Shown here: positions 40,531-48,906 of the stretch, piece by piece | Layout of the letters: each line of letters begins with the position of its first letter | Numbering within the stretch: position 1 is the first letter of the stretch | Source of the DNA: an uncultured Oscillospiraceae bacterium | Lineage (GTDB): Bacteria > Bacillota > Clostridia > Oscillospirales > Oscillospiraceae | DNA length: 64,000 nucleotides | Direction of reading: 5' to 3' | Assembly: GCA_947626845.1 (NCBI GenBank) | Contig: CANQTW010000002.1 | Span: 62,001-126,000 of the forward strand | The notes under the pieces: model-generated | What the model saw: the letters and a program-made list of their open reading frames with translations, nothing else | Databases searched by the model: none | Told to the model about the DNA's origin: nothing | Program-made: the position numbers and the translations under genes

Positions 40531-41607
40531 ATGAAAGAATTATTCGTTTTTGTTCTCTCCCTTTGGGGAGGGCGGTTCTGGAAAGTTTCAGCAGCGCTCC
40601 TTTGCGTTGTGTTTTTGCTTGGTATCGCTGCTGCTATCCGCTGTCCGCCCTGGTATCGGCTGCGCTGGTGCCGTGGGATGGAGCAGATAGGAATGTATAA
40701 TGCGGAGGGGTCCACGCCGTTCCTACTCTCCGTCCGAAAGGATCGGCATAAAGCTCACGGAAGAATATTGACAGTTCGTAATTTTGGCCTGTCTGTTGAG
40801 TATATTGATAATAAGGTCCCTGAACTTGAGGCCGTTCTGAACGGGAAAATTTACGCAATCGAGTATGGAAGAAATACAAAGAGTACACGGATTTTCCTGT
40901 TACCCCACCGTTATGTTCAGCCAACATTGATTTCGGCACATTCCCAAGAGCTTGTCAAGGTCCCGAATTTCCTTGTAGTAGGAAAAACCGGAAGCGGCAA
41001 GTCATACGCGCTCACTGTTTTATTGGCGTTATTTGCCCATGCTGACAGGAATACAAAAATTTTTATTTGCGATTACAAAAATAGCTTTACGCAATTTGCG
41101 AGTACACCGCACTTTTTTGGCTACAAAGATTCTGTAAAGGGGATTATGGAGGTCTACGATATTTTTACAGAGAGGCTTTCCGCCCCGGAAAATAAGCGCG
41201 ACAAAACGCCGGTGGTCCTTATGGTGGACGAATATGGCGCTCTTGTCTCCGCCCAGGACAGGAAAACAGCCGACGAGATAAAGGCGAAAATCGGAAATAT
41301 GCTATTTATGGGTCGAAGCCTGGGAATAAAGGTTCTCATTGGAGTACAACGGGCCGATGCAAGCTATTTCCAAGCGGGGGCAAGAGATCAATTCCATGCC
41401 ATTCTTGCCATGGGAAATATCTCCAAAGAGCAGAAAGAGATGCTTTTTTCGGATTTTAAACAGAAGATGACCGACAACCGGAGCCGCATACGCATAGGAG
41501 AAGGATATCTGTTGGTTGAAAGCCAGGACATCGAGCGGGTTAAGGTGGCCCCTGTCAGGGACTTCGGCGAAATCAACGCTTCAATCATTGAAGCATTGAG
41601 CCGTTGA
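40531..41607 (+). CDS. FtsK/SpoIIIE-type ATPase (coupling protein-like)
   Basis: A 358-residue DNA translocase/coupling protein. Two hydrophobic stretches at the N-terminus (about 3-35) anchor it; the P-loop is VVGKTGSGKSYALT (about 151-164), Walker B VVLMVDEYGAL, with later GIKVLIGVQRADASYF. It is shorter than ICEBs1 ConQ (about 480 residues). It likely feeds DNA for replication or transfer of the element. Ribosome site GGAGG at 40519; gene order matches ConQ-NicK modules. Confidence 0.87.
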   Translation: MKELFVFVLSLWGGRFWKVSAALLCVVFLLGIAAAIRCPPWYRLRWCRGMEQIGMYNAEGSTPFLLSVRKDRHKAHGRILTVRNFGLSVEYIDNKVPELEAVLNGKIYAIEYGRNTKSTRIFLLPHRYVQPTLISAHSQELVKVPNFLVVGKTGSGKSYALTVLLALFAHADRNTKIFICDYKNSFTQFASTPHFFGYKDSVKGIMEVYDIFTERLSAPENKRDKTPVVLMVDEYGALVSAQDRKTADEIKAKIGNMLFMGRSLGIKVLIGVQRADASYFQAGARDQFHAILAMGNISKEQKEMLFSDFKQKMTDNRSRIRIGEGYLLVESQDIERVKVAPVRDFGEINASIIEALSR

Positions 41608-41684
41608 CAGTTTGGGCGGGGCAGGCGGCCCAAAGCTGCCGGACCCGCCCGCCGCCGTCAGGCGGCATATTAACTTGATATTTT

Positions 41685-42683
41685 ATGAAAATCAACAGAA
41701 TTGAGGACGTACACCCGCCGACTCCCGATACGGAGGTCGCTGTCAAGATCTGCGGCAATATTGCCGAGGTGCGCTATATGCGCCGTATTCCTGATGGTTG
41801 TCCCATCCAAAAGCTCAGCGACAAGCTCTACCTTGACATAAGAACGGGTGAGGTCAAGGAAATGCAAAGTTCCGACAGCCGCTCCGACAATCTGACAAGC
41901 GTGGCGCAATCTCTAAAACGCCTCCGGGACCTGATAAACGCAAATTTGACGGACCCGGAAACGGCGCTGTGGGTGACACTCACTTACGCTGAGAACATGA
42001 AGGACGCCGAAAAGCTCTATGAGGATTACCGTCGCTTTTGGCAGAGGTTCAAATACTATGCGGCAAAGGCGGAATTACCGCCTGTCGAGTACATCATAGC
42101 CGCAGAACCGCAAGCCCGTGGAGTGTGGCATTTGCACGCGCTATTCCTCTTTGACGGTAAAGCGCCGTATATATCCAATGACACGATCAGCCAGATATGG
42201 GGCCACGGCTTCACAAAAACAAAAAGTCTAAAGGGCATCGGCAACCCCGGTCTATACCTCACCGCGTATTTAGGTGATATGGAATTTACGGAGGCTGTGA
42301 CCAGCGGAACGAAGCGGGGACGGCTGGCGGAGGTTGAAGCAAAAGACGAACAGGGCAGAAAGCAAAAGAAAGCTGTCATCAAGGGGGCAAGGCTCAAATT
42401 ATATCCTCCCGGCTTCAACCTCTACCGCTGTTCCCGCGGCGTGAAGCGGCCAGTAACGCAAAGGCTCACGGAAGGAGAAGCACAGGAGCTCGTAAAAGGC
42501 TCACGGCTTACCTACGAAAAAACCGTCGCCGTCATTAGCTCGGACGGGGAAACCCAAAACATCATCAATTACCGCCAGTACGACCTAAACAGCCAAGCCC
42601 AAACAGGCGCAGACTTTGGGACGACAGAGAAAAACCCCCATCAGATGTCGTCCGCAGACGAAACCGCTAAAAACGGCGAATAA
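41685..42683 (+). CDS. rolling-circle replication initiator, HUH endonuclease
   Basis: A 332-residue Rep protein. The HUH motif is GVWHLHALFLF, with the catalytic Tyr motif GLYLTAYLGD about 50 residues later and the upstream WVTLTYAENM motif I-like segment. Such proteins nick one strand and start rolling-circle replication; related relaxases also mobilise elements. No clear ribosome site is seen (AACTTGATATTTT). The Rep, FtsK-like and HelP-like genes together form the replication/mobilisation core of region B. Confidence 0.9.
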   Translation: MKINRIEDVHPPTPDTEVAVKICGNIAEVRYMRRIPDGCPIQKLSDKLYLDIRTGEVKEMQSSDSRSDNLTSVAQSLKRLRDLINANLTDPETALWVTLTYAENMKDAEKLYEDYRRFWQRFKYYAAKAELPPVEYIIAAEPQARGVWHLHALFLFDGKAPYISNDTISQIWGHGFTKTKSLKGIGNPGLYLTAYLGDMEFTEAVTSGTKRGRLAEVEAKDEQGRKQKKAVIKGARLKLYPPGFNLYRCSRGVKRPVTQRLTEGEAQELVKGSRLTYEKTVAVISSDGETQNIINYRQYDLNSQAQTGADFGTTEKNPHQMSSADETAKNGE

Positions 42684-42706
42684 TTTCCAGAAAGAGGGTT
42701 TTTGCA

Positions 42707-42871
42707 ATGCCCGCGCTGGAGCGCGAGGATAATACACAAGAAGTTATCCCTGATTTTGAGATAGAAACGCTTGCTCGGTGTCTGCTCCCGACCCTTCGTG
42801 ATTTTTTTGAAAGTCCGGAAGGAAAGGCGGAGTTTGCCCGCTGGAAAGCAGACAGGGACAAGCAAAAATAA
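42707..42871 (+). CDS. 54-residue acidic protein after rep
   Basis: ATG 42707, 23 bases after the rep stop, AGAGGG site. Product PALEREDNTQEVIPDFEIETLA...FFESPEGKAEFARWKAD, with a helical C-terminus. Small proteins of this type often end such modules in Clostridia elements; function unknown. A terminator follows. Confidence 0.65.
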   Translation: MPALEREDNTQEVIPDFEIETLARCLLPTLRDFFESPEGKAEFARWKADRDKQK

Positions 42872-42877
42872 AAACAT

Positions 42878-42912
42878 ACGGCCCCTGCCGCGATTGGCAA
42901 GGGTCGTATATT
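42878..42912 (+). terminator. terminator at the right end of region B
   Basis: TACGGCCCCTGCC and GGCAAGGGTCGTA pair with one G-T wobble and one mismatch around GCGATT, followed by TATTTATTATT. It ends the rep operon and lies close to the right limit of the low-G+C element. Confidence 0.75.
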
Positions 42913-42989
42913 TATTATTCATAAGCGCTCAGATAAATGACAAACCCGAACCCGTCCCCGACGGGGAAAAGGTTCGGATTAGTCTTGTT

Positions 42990-43074
42990 TGGTGGAGGAG
43001 GGTGGATTCGAACCACCGAAGGCATCGCCAGCAGATTTACAGTCTGTCCCCTTTGGCCACTCGGGAACTCCTCC
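42990..43074 (-). tRNA. tRNA-Tyr(GTA)
   Basis: An 85-base class II tRNA on the minus strand. The 5' GGAGGAG acceptor arm (43074-43068) pairs with CTCCTCC; the anticodon loop reads CTGTAAA (anticodon GTA, Tyr); a long variable arm (GCGATGCCTTCGGT) and GGTTCGAATCC T loop are present, and CCA is encoded (42992-42990). It is chromosomal and marks the flank of the elements. Confidence 0.95.
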
Positions 43075-43086
43075 ATATTCAGTTTC

Positions 43087-43133
43087 TGGAGCTGGTGGAC
43101 GGATTCGAACCCCCGACCTGCTGATTACAAATC
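43087..43133 (-). pseudogene. 3' half of tRNA-Thr(TGT), attachment-site scar
   Basis: On the minus strand, from the anticodon loop onward: GATTTGTAATC, GGTCGGGGGTTCGAATCC and the acceptor end CCACCAGCTCCA with CCA. The 5' half is absent; upstream sequence becomes unrelated (GCTATAAAAATCC on plus). A tRNA cut at the anticodon loop next to an intact tRNA-Tyr is typical of the downstream repeat left by a tyrosine-integrase element, the intact copy being at the other end. The other copy is not in this window. Confidence 0.85.
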
Positions 43134-43649
43134 GCTTTCGCTATAAAAATCCGGGCATTTCTAAGGCTTTCTGCCCCTTTTCCCTCCGAAATCAGCAGCT
43201 CGTTCATGCTGTTCCCTCCACTGTTTCCATCCCCAAATTTCGTCCAGTGGGTCAACTTGTGGGTCAGGCCGCCTTCCAAACGGAAAGCGGCCTGGACGAT
43301 TCGGATAACTCCCAAAAAAGGAGCGAAATAGATGATTCGAGGGTTACATAGTAACTCTGAATGGCAGAAAAGTCAAGCCTTCAATATTTGGACGGCTATA
43401 AGCAAAAAGAGCCTTTTCCCTCTGCCGTACACCATCAACCAAACAGAGCTCCAACCAGAGTACTTCAAATTCTGCAGGGGACCCCCTGCAATTTTGGGGA
43501 GGGGAATAGTATTAACAAGACGAAAAGCCAACAAGTATAAAGCCCTTCCAGAAGACCACATCACACGCGGTTTCTCCGTTTTGCCGATACGGTTTCTCTC
43601 GACTTTTCTGCTCCTCTGCGGTATTGTGTGTTGCCGAGGAGGGGTGAAG
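43134..43649. other. gene-poor stretch with integrase-site-like repeats
   Basis: No convincing gene in about 515 bases beside the tRNA-Thr fragment. It contains GTGGGTCA twice (43236 and 43250 areas) and GACGATTCGGAT (43295-43306), both found again after the tyrosine integrase at 47227-47293, so it may be the other att flank. A 70-bp repeat copy lies at 43484-43553. Confidence 0.5.
43484..43553 (+). repeat. 70-bp imperfect direct repeat, copy 1
   Basis: CCCTGCAATTTTGGGGAGGGGAATAG then ATTAACAAGACGAAA aligns without gaps to 43937-44006 (offset 453). The two copies flank the DUF6809-like gene. They may be duplicated ends of an upstream gene or small mobile-unit borders. Confidence 0.65.
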
Positions 43650-43925
43650 ATGGAGAATCTGATCAATGAACTCTATTACGGCAATATCAGCCCGGTTGAG
43701 CAAATGGGCGGGCTCACAGCAGAAACGGCGGCAATCATGAAGCGGGTACACGAGAATGAGGACAAGCTGGAAGCAAGCCTCAACGATCAGGAGAAAGAAT
43801 TGCTCCGCACGATCCAAGATGACCGGCTCGATGCCGCCAGCATCATTGAGGAACAACGCTTCCGTGAAGCCTTCATCCTTGGGGCGAGATTGATGGTCGA
43901 AATCCTCACAGGAGGGCCTCAATAA
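43650..43925 (+). CDS. DUF6809-like small protein
   Basis: A 91-residue helical protein (MENLINELYYGNISPVEQMGG...FREAFILGARLMVEIL) resembling the DUF6809 family of Clostridia. ATG 43650 after GAGGAGGGG; the longer frame runs through non-coding repeat sequence. It stands between two copies of a 70-bp repeat. Function unknown. Confidence 0.75.
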   Translation: MENLINELYYGNISPVEQMGGLTAETAAIMKRVHENEDKLEASLNDQEKELLRTIQDDRLDAASIIEEQRFREAFILGARLMVEILTGGPQ

Positions 43926-43936
43926 TTGCGGGAGTT

Positions 43937-44006
43937 CCCTGCGTTTTTTGGGAGTGGAATAGCATTAACAAGACGAAAGATAACAAATATACGCAGGCTG
44001 CCGGAA
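43937..44006 (+). repeat. 70-bp imperfect direct repeat, copy 2
   Basis: CCCTGCGTTTTTTGGGAGTGGAATAG then ATTAACAAGACGAAA matches copy 1 at 43484. It lies in the 218-base gap before the phosphoesterase gene. No other feature is clear in that gap. Confidence 0.65.
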
Positions 44007-44143
44007 GAGAGATAACCATGAGGATCATCACTCCGTTTACGCACACAGTCTCGGCAGAAAAAGTTGAAATATCCAAGAGTTCATGATATAATTGGGCCTG
44101 TTTGAGATGCTGGAACTTTATCGCCGTGTATGGAGGTGTGGGC

Positions 44144-45466
44144 ATGAAAGAGGGGCAGAAAAAAACACGCCGGGAATGGCTTACCGCCCTCATCTGGCTC
44201 ATGGTCACGCTTACCGTATACGCCGTGTCGGTGATCGTCCTGAAGGACTGGACCCGGTATCTCTTCATCCTGCCCTTGGCGCTGATTTTCTACCTTTTGC
44301 GCCTTGCGATCCTCCTGCCACTGTCCAAAAAGGAGCGCGGACGGGGGAGCCGGCATGCAAGGCGGGTGATCTACCTGGTCCTCTGTGTCGCTCTCCTTGC
44401 GGGGACCGTCCTTTGGCGGGACAGCTATGGCCTGCCGCTGTACCCATACCTGACTGTCGGCTCCTCGCCCTTTGAGTCCCAGAACATTGCGTCCATTGAG
44501 CACGAGGCGGACGGACGGTTCATCATCCGCACAAAAAACGACACTCTCAAAGTCCTGCAGCTGACGGACCTCCACATCGGCGGTACCCTCTCCACCTACA
44601 AGCAGGACCGGGCGGCCTTTGAGAGCATCTATTTTCAGGTCATCCAGGAGGCCCAACCTGACCTCATCATTATCACCGGGGATCTGGTCTACCCCATCCC
44701 CCTCCAGTCCCTGAGCGCCGATAATCGCACGCCCCTGGTGTACGTCTGCGACTTCATGGAGAAGATAGGCATCCCCTGGGCCTTCGTCTACGGCAACCAC
44801 GAGACGGAGCTGCTGGCGGAGTACGATGCCGACGAGCTGAACGAAACTCTCACCGCCTACACCTTTGACCACGGGGGACATCTGCTCTTCTCCCAGGTCC
44901 AGCCGGACATCTACGGGCGGTACAACAACCTCATCGAGGTGCGTAATGCCGACGAGAGCTTGAATGAGGCCCTGTTCCTTCTCGATTCCAACGACTACGC
45001 CTCCCTGGACCCCACGGATTACGACTCCATCCACGCCGACCAAATTGACTGGTACCGGCGGACTGTGGAGGAGCTGAACGAGCGCGAGGGACATACCGTG
45101 CCGTCCATGCTCTACTTCCACATCCCCCTGCCTGAGTTTGAGGATGCCTACAAGGCGTTTCTGGCGGGCTCCCCGGAGGCGGAGCTGCTTTTCGGCGAAC
45201 GCCGGGAGGGCTGCGGCTGCGCGGATAAAAACAGCGGCCTTTTCGATACGGTCCTGGAGCTGGGCAGTACAAAAGCCATTTTCTGCGGTCACGACCATCT
45301 GAACGACGCGGGCATCCGATACCAGGGCGTGGACCTCATCTACGGCCGCTCCATCGACAACCTGGCCTACCCCGGCATCGACCGCCTCACCGACCAGCGA
45401 GGCGGCACGATGGTGACCCTGCTTCCGAGGTCGGCGTATGAATACGCATTGTTTCCGAAAAGATAA
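44144..45466 (+). CDS. membrane-anchored metallophosphoesterase
   Basis: A 440-residue calcineurin-like phosphoesterase. Three hydrophobic segments at the N-terminus (about 12-30, 38-58, 76-95) anchor it; the catalytic domain (about 130-435) has VLQLTDLHIGG, IIITGDLV, GNHE and CGHDHLND metal-binding motifs in order. Probably a chromosomal gene of the host for a phospho-ester substrate at the envelope. ATG 44144 after GGAGG is chosen over the earlier in-frame start. Confidence 0.9.
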   Translation: MKEGQKKTRREWLTALIWLMVTLTVYAVSVIVLKDWTRYLFILPLALIFYLLRLAILLPLSKKERGRGSRHARRVIYLVLCVALLAGTVLWRDSYGLPLYPYLTVGSSPFESQNIASIEHEADGRFIIRTKNDTLKVLQLTDLHIGGTLSTYKQDRAAFESIYFQVIQEAQPDLIIITGDLVYPIPLQSLSADNRTPLVYVCDFMEKIGIPWAFVYGNHETELLAEYDADELNETLTAYTFDHGGHLLFSQVQPDIYGRYNNLIEVRNADESLNEALFLLDSNDYASLDPTDYDSIHADQIDWYRRTVEELNEREGHTVPSMLYFHIPLPEFEDAYKAFLAGSPEAELLFGERREGCGCADKNSGLFDTVLELGSTKAIFCGHDHLNDAGIRYQGVDLIYGRSIDNLAYPGIDRLTDQRGGTMVTLLPRSAYEYALFPKR

Positions 45467-45991
45467 CATGGCGCGTAATCGCGCCGTTGAGTCGTTCTGA
45501 GTTGTAAAGCCATTATCTCCCCCCGTGTGCGGTTTTAAGGCAGGGGGTAGGACGTGTACACCTCCAGGACGACAAAACGCCGTGTTGGGCGTCTGTGGGC
45601 AAAAGTGAATTCTCCTCTCTGCGCATAACTCAAGCTATGGGAAGGTACACCGAGGTAAATTCCCAACCCTTTTTTCGGGCAAAAAAGGCCGTTCGATTAT
45701 TGAACAAGATAAAGGGCCGCACCGCTTAGCGGCGCGGTCCGGCCACTTCGCCCCGCAGTGCGGGGCATTTTCGGATAACGGGACCGCACCGTATTTCGGG
45801 GGATAGGAAAAAATCCGCACCGGATGGCGCTCCGAAAGCACCTAAGTTCTTAGGGTTTCAAGGGTTTTCAGCAATCCATTAACGGTGAGCCCTCAAAAAA
45901 TTATCCGTTTGTACACAATTTTCCTCTGGCTATTTGGCGAGCGTGGTGGTATGTTGTGTGTTTGCCGAAGGGCGGAAAGGAGGCACACAGC
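45467..45991. other. intergenic region before the tyrosine integrase
   Basis: About 525 bases with no gene I can support. It contains GC-rich inverted repeats (GCCCCGCAGTGCGGGGC at 45753-45769; GGGCCGCACCGC and GCGGCGCGGTCC at 45714-45740) and TTCTTAGGGTTTCAAGGG (45848-45865). These may be terminators or recombinase arm sites. Confidence 0.4.
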
Positions 45992-47140
45992 ATGGGCAAA
46001 CGCAGAGCCAATGGCGAGGGGAACATACGAAAGAGACCGGATGGCCGCTGGGAAGGGCGGTATATTGCGGGGCACGACGAGAATGGGAAAGCTATCCGAA
46101 AGAACGTGCTCGGCAGGACTCAAGCGGAGGTCAAGGAGAAGCTGAAGAACGCCATCGGGGAATGTTCGGAGATCAACGTGGAGAAGGCTGAGGAATATAC
46201 CGTCGGGTCTTGGGTCAAGACATGGTATGAAACCTACTCCAAGCCGCATGTCCGGGAGAGTACGCAGAGGTTTTACGAGGACTACATTGGGCATCACGTC
46301 GTGCCGAGGATTGGGAGCATCAAGCTGGCCAAGCTCACCGGGCGGGACATACAGAAGATGTACAACGATGTCAAGGCCAAAGGACGAATCAGGAAAAAGG
46401 CGGACGGGGACGCCAGCATGAGCGCAAGCTACGTCAGAGGCTTGCACATGATGCTCCACAACTGCCTGGACCGGGCGGTAAAAGAACGGTTGATCCTGCG
46501 GAATCCGACGGAGGACTGCATCGTACCGAAGCTGGAGAAGAAAGAAATGCACATTCTCCACCCGGAGGACATCAGCGCCTACCTCAAGGAGGCGGACCGG
46601 CGAGGTGTGCTGGCGATGTTCTTCCTGGAGCTGACTACGGGCCTCCGCAAAGGTGAACTGGTCGCCCTTCTCTGGACGGACCTCGACGAAAAGGCCATGA
46701 CCCTGAACGTCTGCAAACAGGCCGCCGGGGTCAAGGGCGGAGGGGTGAAGGTGACGAGGCCGAAAACGGAGACGTCGATTAGGAGAATCTCCTTGTCCCA
46801 GGAGACCATTGACGTCCTGAAACGGGAGCATGAAAAGCATCCAGAACTTGAGATCATGTTCCCCTCCCCGAAGACGCTGGACATGTACTATCCCGATTCC
46901 GTCACGGCCATCCACAACAAGATTCTGAGATCCGCAGGACTCCCGCACATCCGTCTGCATGATCTTCGCCATACCTTCGCCACCCTGGCGCTCCAGAACG
47001 GCGTGGATGTCAAAACGGTCTCCAGCATCCTCGGTCACTACGACGCAGGCTTCACCCTCCGAACCTACACCCATGTCACAACCAAAATGCAGGAAGAGGC
47101 CGCCACAACCATGGGCAAGCTGATCGGGGCAAACGTATGA
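45992..47140 (+). CDS. tyrosine integrase
   Basis: A 382-residue phage/ICE-type tyrosine recombinase. N-terminal arm-binding domain (GEGNIRKRPDGRWEGRYIAG), SAM-like core-binding domain (about 65-170), catalytic domain with TTGLRKGEL (Arg), a Lys in the beta hairpin, LHDLRHTFAT (H..R), LGHYDAG (His) and nucleophile Tyr in TYTHVT. ATG 45992 follows AAAGGAGG. It is probably tied to the tRNA-Thr scar at 43087-43133 or to the repeats near 43295 and 47282. Confidence 0.92.
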   Translation: MGKRRANGEGNIRKRPDGRWEGRYIAGHDENGKAIRKNVLGRTQAEVKEKLKNAIGECSEINVEKAEEYTVGSWVKTWYETYSKPHVRESTQRFYEDYIGHHVVPRIGSIKLAKLTGRDIQKMYNDVKAKGRIRKKADGDASMSASYVRGLHMMLHNCLDRAVKERLILRNPTEDCIVPKLEKKEMHILHPEDISAYLKEADRRGVLAMFFLELTTGLRKGELVALLWTDLDEKAMTLNVCKQAAGVKGGGVKVTRPKTETSIRRISLSQETIDVLKREHEKHPELEIMFPSPKTLDMYYPDSVTAIHNKILRSAGLPHIRLHDLRHTFATLALQNGVDVKTVSSILGHYDAGFTLRTYTHVTTKMQEEAATTMGKLIGANV

Positions 47141-47169
47141 GCAAAACCTACCCCGCCATAACTAAAAAT

Positions 47170-47198
47170 AGGCCGTGGGACGCAAACTCCCGCGGCCT
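47170..47198 (+). terminator. hairpin after the tyrosine integrase
   Basis: AGGCCGTGGGA (47170-47180) pairs with TCCCGCGGCCT (47188-47198) with one wobble, loop CGCAAAC; TATGCTAT follows, so termination is likely but not backed by a long T-run. GTGGGTCA repeats and GACGATTCGGAT follow within 100 bases. Confidence 0.7.
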
Positions 47199-47238
47199 TA
47201 TGCTATCCCGTCCTTTCCGCTCCGAAATCCCGTTGGGG

Positions 47239-48906
47239 TCAGAAGTGGGTCAGAACGGGAAAACGGCGGAAATGCGACATAGACGATTCGGATGGGTACC
47301 GTCTCCATCCCGCGATTTCCAGAAATAACAAAAATCCCGATTTTGTTCTCAAAATCGGGATTTTCGTGGTGGAGGGCCGGGGAGCTAATACGAACCGCCC
47401 CTCCGGCCCTGCGAGGGCTTCAGCATCCATAACCAGGGCCACATCGACGGACGATCCCCTGCCGGAGTAGTTGAGCGCAATGCGGACCCGGTCATCCCAC
47501 AGGTAGACGGCATTCACAAAAGAGCCGATGACCTTCCGCCGGAAGTCGGCGTCATGGATGTCGCCGTCCCGGAATTTTTCAAGCCAGTAGACGATGAAGC
47601 TCCGCTCCACATGGGTGAGGGAGGCTTCCTCCAGGGCAATGGCGTCCTTCAGCCGATCTGCCTCCAGTTCGAGCTCCATGAGCCGGGATTTTGTGGTCAC
47701 GGTGATGATCCCGGCCTCGATGGCCTTCATGACGTTACCGGAGGCCCGCTGGTTTTCGGATAGCTGATCCCGGAGGCCCTGGAGCACGGCGGAATTTGCC
47801 TCCCGCTCCTGATAGGCCATGACGGCGTCGGCCATCCATTCAATGACCTCCGGCTTCAGGACATAGTCCAGGGTGGCCTGTACCACCACCCGCTCCAGCC
47901 AATCCCGGTTCACGTTTTCCTTCGGGCAGGTATGCTCGGAGCGGCGCTTTTGACAGGAGTAGTAAAAATGCAGGTCCCCATTCCGCCCGGTCCCGGAGAC
48001 ACCCACCATGGGCGATTTGCAGAGGCCGCAAAAGAGCTTCCCGGTCAGGAGATACTCCCCGTTTACGCGGTGACGCCCCTGGGGGTTTTTCTTGGTCCGG
48101 AGCCGCTCGGCCACCGCAAGGAAAAGCGATTTGTCGATGATGGCCGGGACCCCGCCCTCAATTCGGACATCCCCGAAAGAGTAGACGCCGGTATAAGTTT
48201 CATTTACCAGAATCCGATGGAAAGAGGTCCGGCCCCACAGGCCGCCCCGCTTCGTGTGGATACCCCGCCCGTTTAGGTCATTGGCGATTTCGACAAAGGG
48301 GACGCCCTCGGCCACCTTCCTGAAAATCTCCCGGACCACCTCGGCCTCGGCATCAACCAGGGCGAAGCGGCCATCTGGTCCCTTGCAATAGCCGAAAGGG
48401 ACCGCCCCGCTGTTGACCTTGCAATCCATGGCATTATACCTCATGCCCCGCCGGATGTTTTGGGAGAGGTTCGCCGAATAATACTCGGCGGACCCTTCCA
48501 GCACCGACTCCAAAAGAATGCCCTCCGGCCCTTCCGGGATGGACTCTTTCGCATAGAGGACCCGGACCCCGTTCTTTTTCAGTTTGAATTTGTAGGTGGC
48601 CGAATCGTAGCGGTTCCGGGCAAACCGGTCGATTTTCCATAGCAGGACATAGGACCACCGCTTCTTTGCAGAATCCCGGAGCATGGCCTGGAATTGGGGA
48701 CGCTTGTCCGTTTTCCCGGAGAGCGCCCGGTCGGCGTAGACCTTCACCACCCGGAGGCCCAGGGACCTGGCATAATCCTCGCAATCTGCCACCTGCTGCT
48801 CAATGGAGACATCCTTCTGGTTATGGGTCGAATACCGGGCATAGATGACGCAGGAATCCATTTCTCCGGACACCATATCAATTTCACTTTTTTCCATTAT
48901 CTCCAC
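47239..48906 (-). CDS. large serine recombinase of prophage C
   Basis: A 555-residue large serine recombinase: resolvase domain (CVIYARYSTHNQKDVSIEQQ; WKIDRFARNRYDS), recombinase domain (about 180-290), zinc ribbon (CGLCKSPMVG...YYSCQKRRSEHTCP) and helical tail. The C-terminus runs about 35 residues past the usual end, through a perfect hairpin at 47331-47364, and may be supplied by sequence beyond the attachment site. Start: GTG 48906 (ATG at 48861 is an alternative). It overlaps the SWIM gene by 23 bases. Confidence 0.9.
   Translation of the reverse strand: MEIMEKSEIDMVSGEMDSCVIYARYSTHNQKDVSIEQQVADCEDYARSLGLRVVKVYADRALSGKTDKRPQFQAMLRDSAKKRWSYVLLWKIDRFARNRYDSATYKFKLKKNGVRVLYAKESIPEGPEGILLESVLEGSAEYYSANLSQNIRRGMRYNAMDCKVNSGAVPFGYCKGPDGRFALVDAEAEVVREIFRKVAEGVPFVEIANDLNGRGIHTKRGGLWGRTSFHRILVNETYTGVYSFGDVRIEGGVPAIIDKSLFLAVAERLRTKKNPQGRHRVNGEYLLTGKLFCGLCKSPMVGVSGTGRNGDLHFYYSCQKRRSEHTCPKENVNRDWLERVVVQATLDYVLKPEVIEWMADAVMAYQEREANSAVLQGLRDQLSENQRASGNVMKAIEAGIITVTTKSRLMELELEADRLKDAIALEEASLTHVERSFIVYWLEKFRDGDIHDADFRRKVIGSFVNAVYLWDDRVRIALNYSGRGSSVDVALVMDAEALAGPEGRFVLAPRPSTTKIPILRTKSGFLLFLEIAGWRRYPSESSMSHFRRFPVLTHF
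47331..47364. terminator. bidirectional terminator-like hairpin inside the recombinase frame
   Basis: AAAATCCCGATTTT (47331-47344) pairs perfectly with AAAATCGGGATTTT (47351-47364), loop GTTCTC. The A/T ends make it look like a terminator in both directions. It sits within the last residues of the recombinase frame, so either that frame is extended artificially or termination occurs just before the real end. Confidence 0.75.

Noticed and set aside
35598..42871. Full conjugative element
   Set aside because: There is no VirB4, VirD4-sized coupling protein set, or secretion channel gene. Only a replication/mobilisation core is seen.
47366..47400. tRNA remnant in the recombinase gene end
   Set aside because: GGTGGAGGGCCGGGGAGC recalls a tRNA 3' end, but the T-loop and acceptor pairing cannot be made, so it is not counted as a tRNA fragment.
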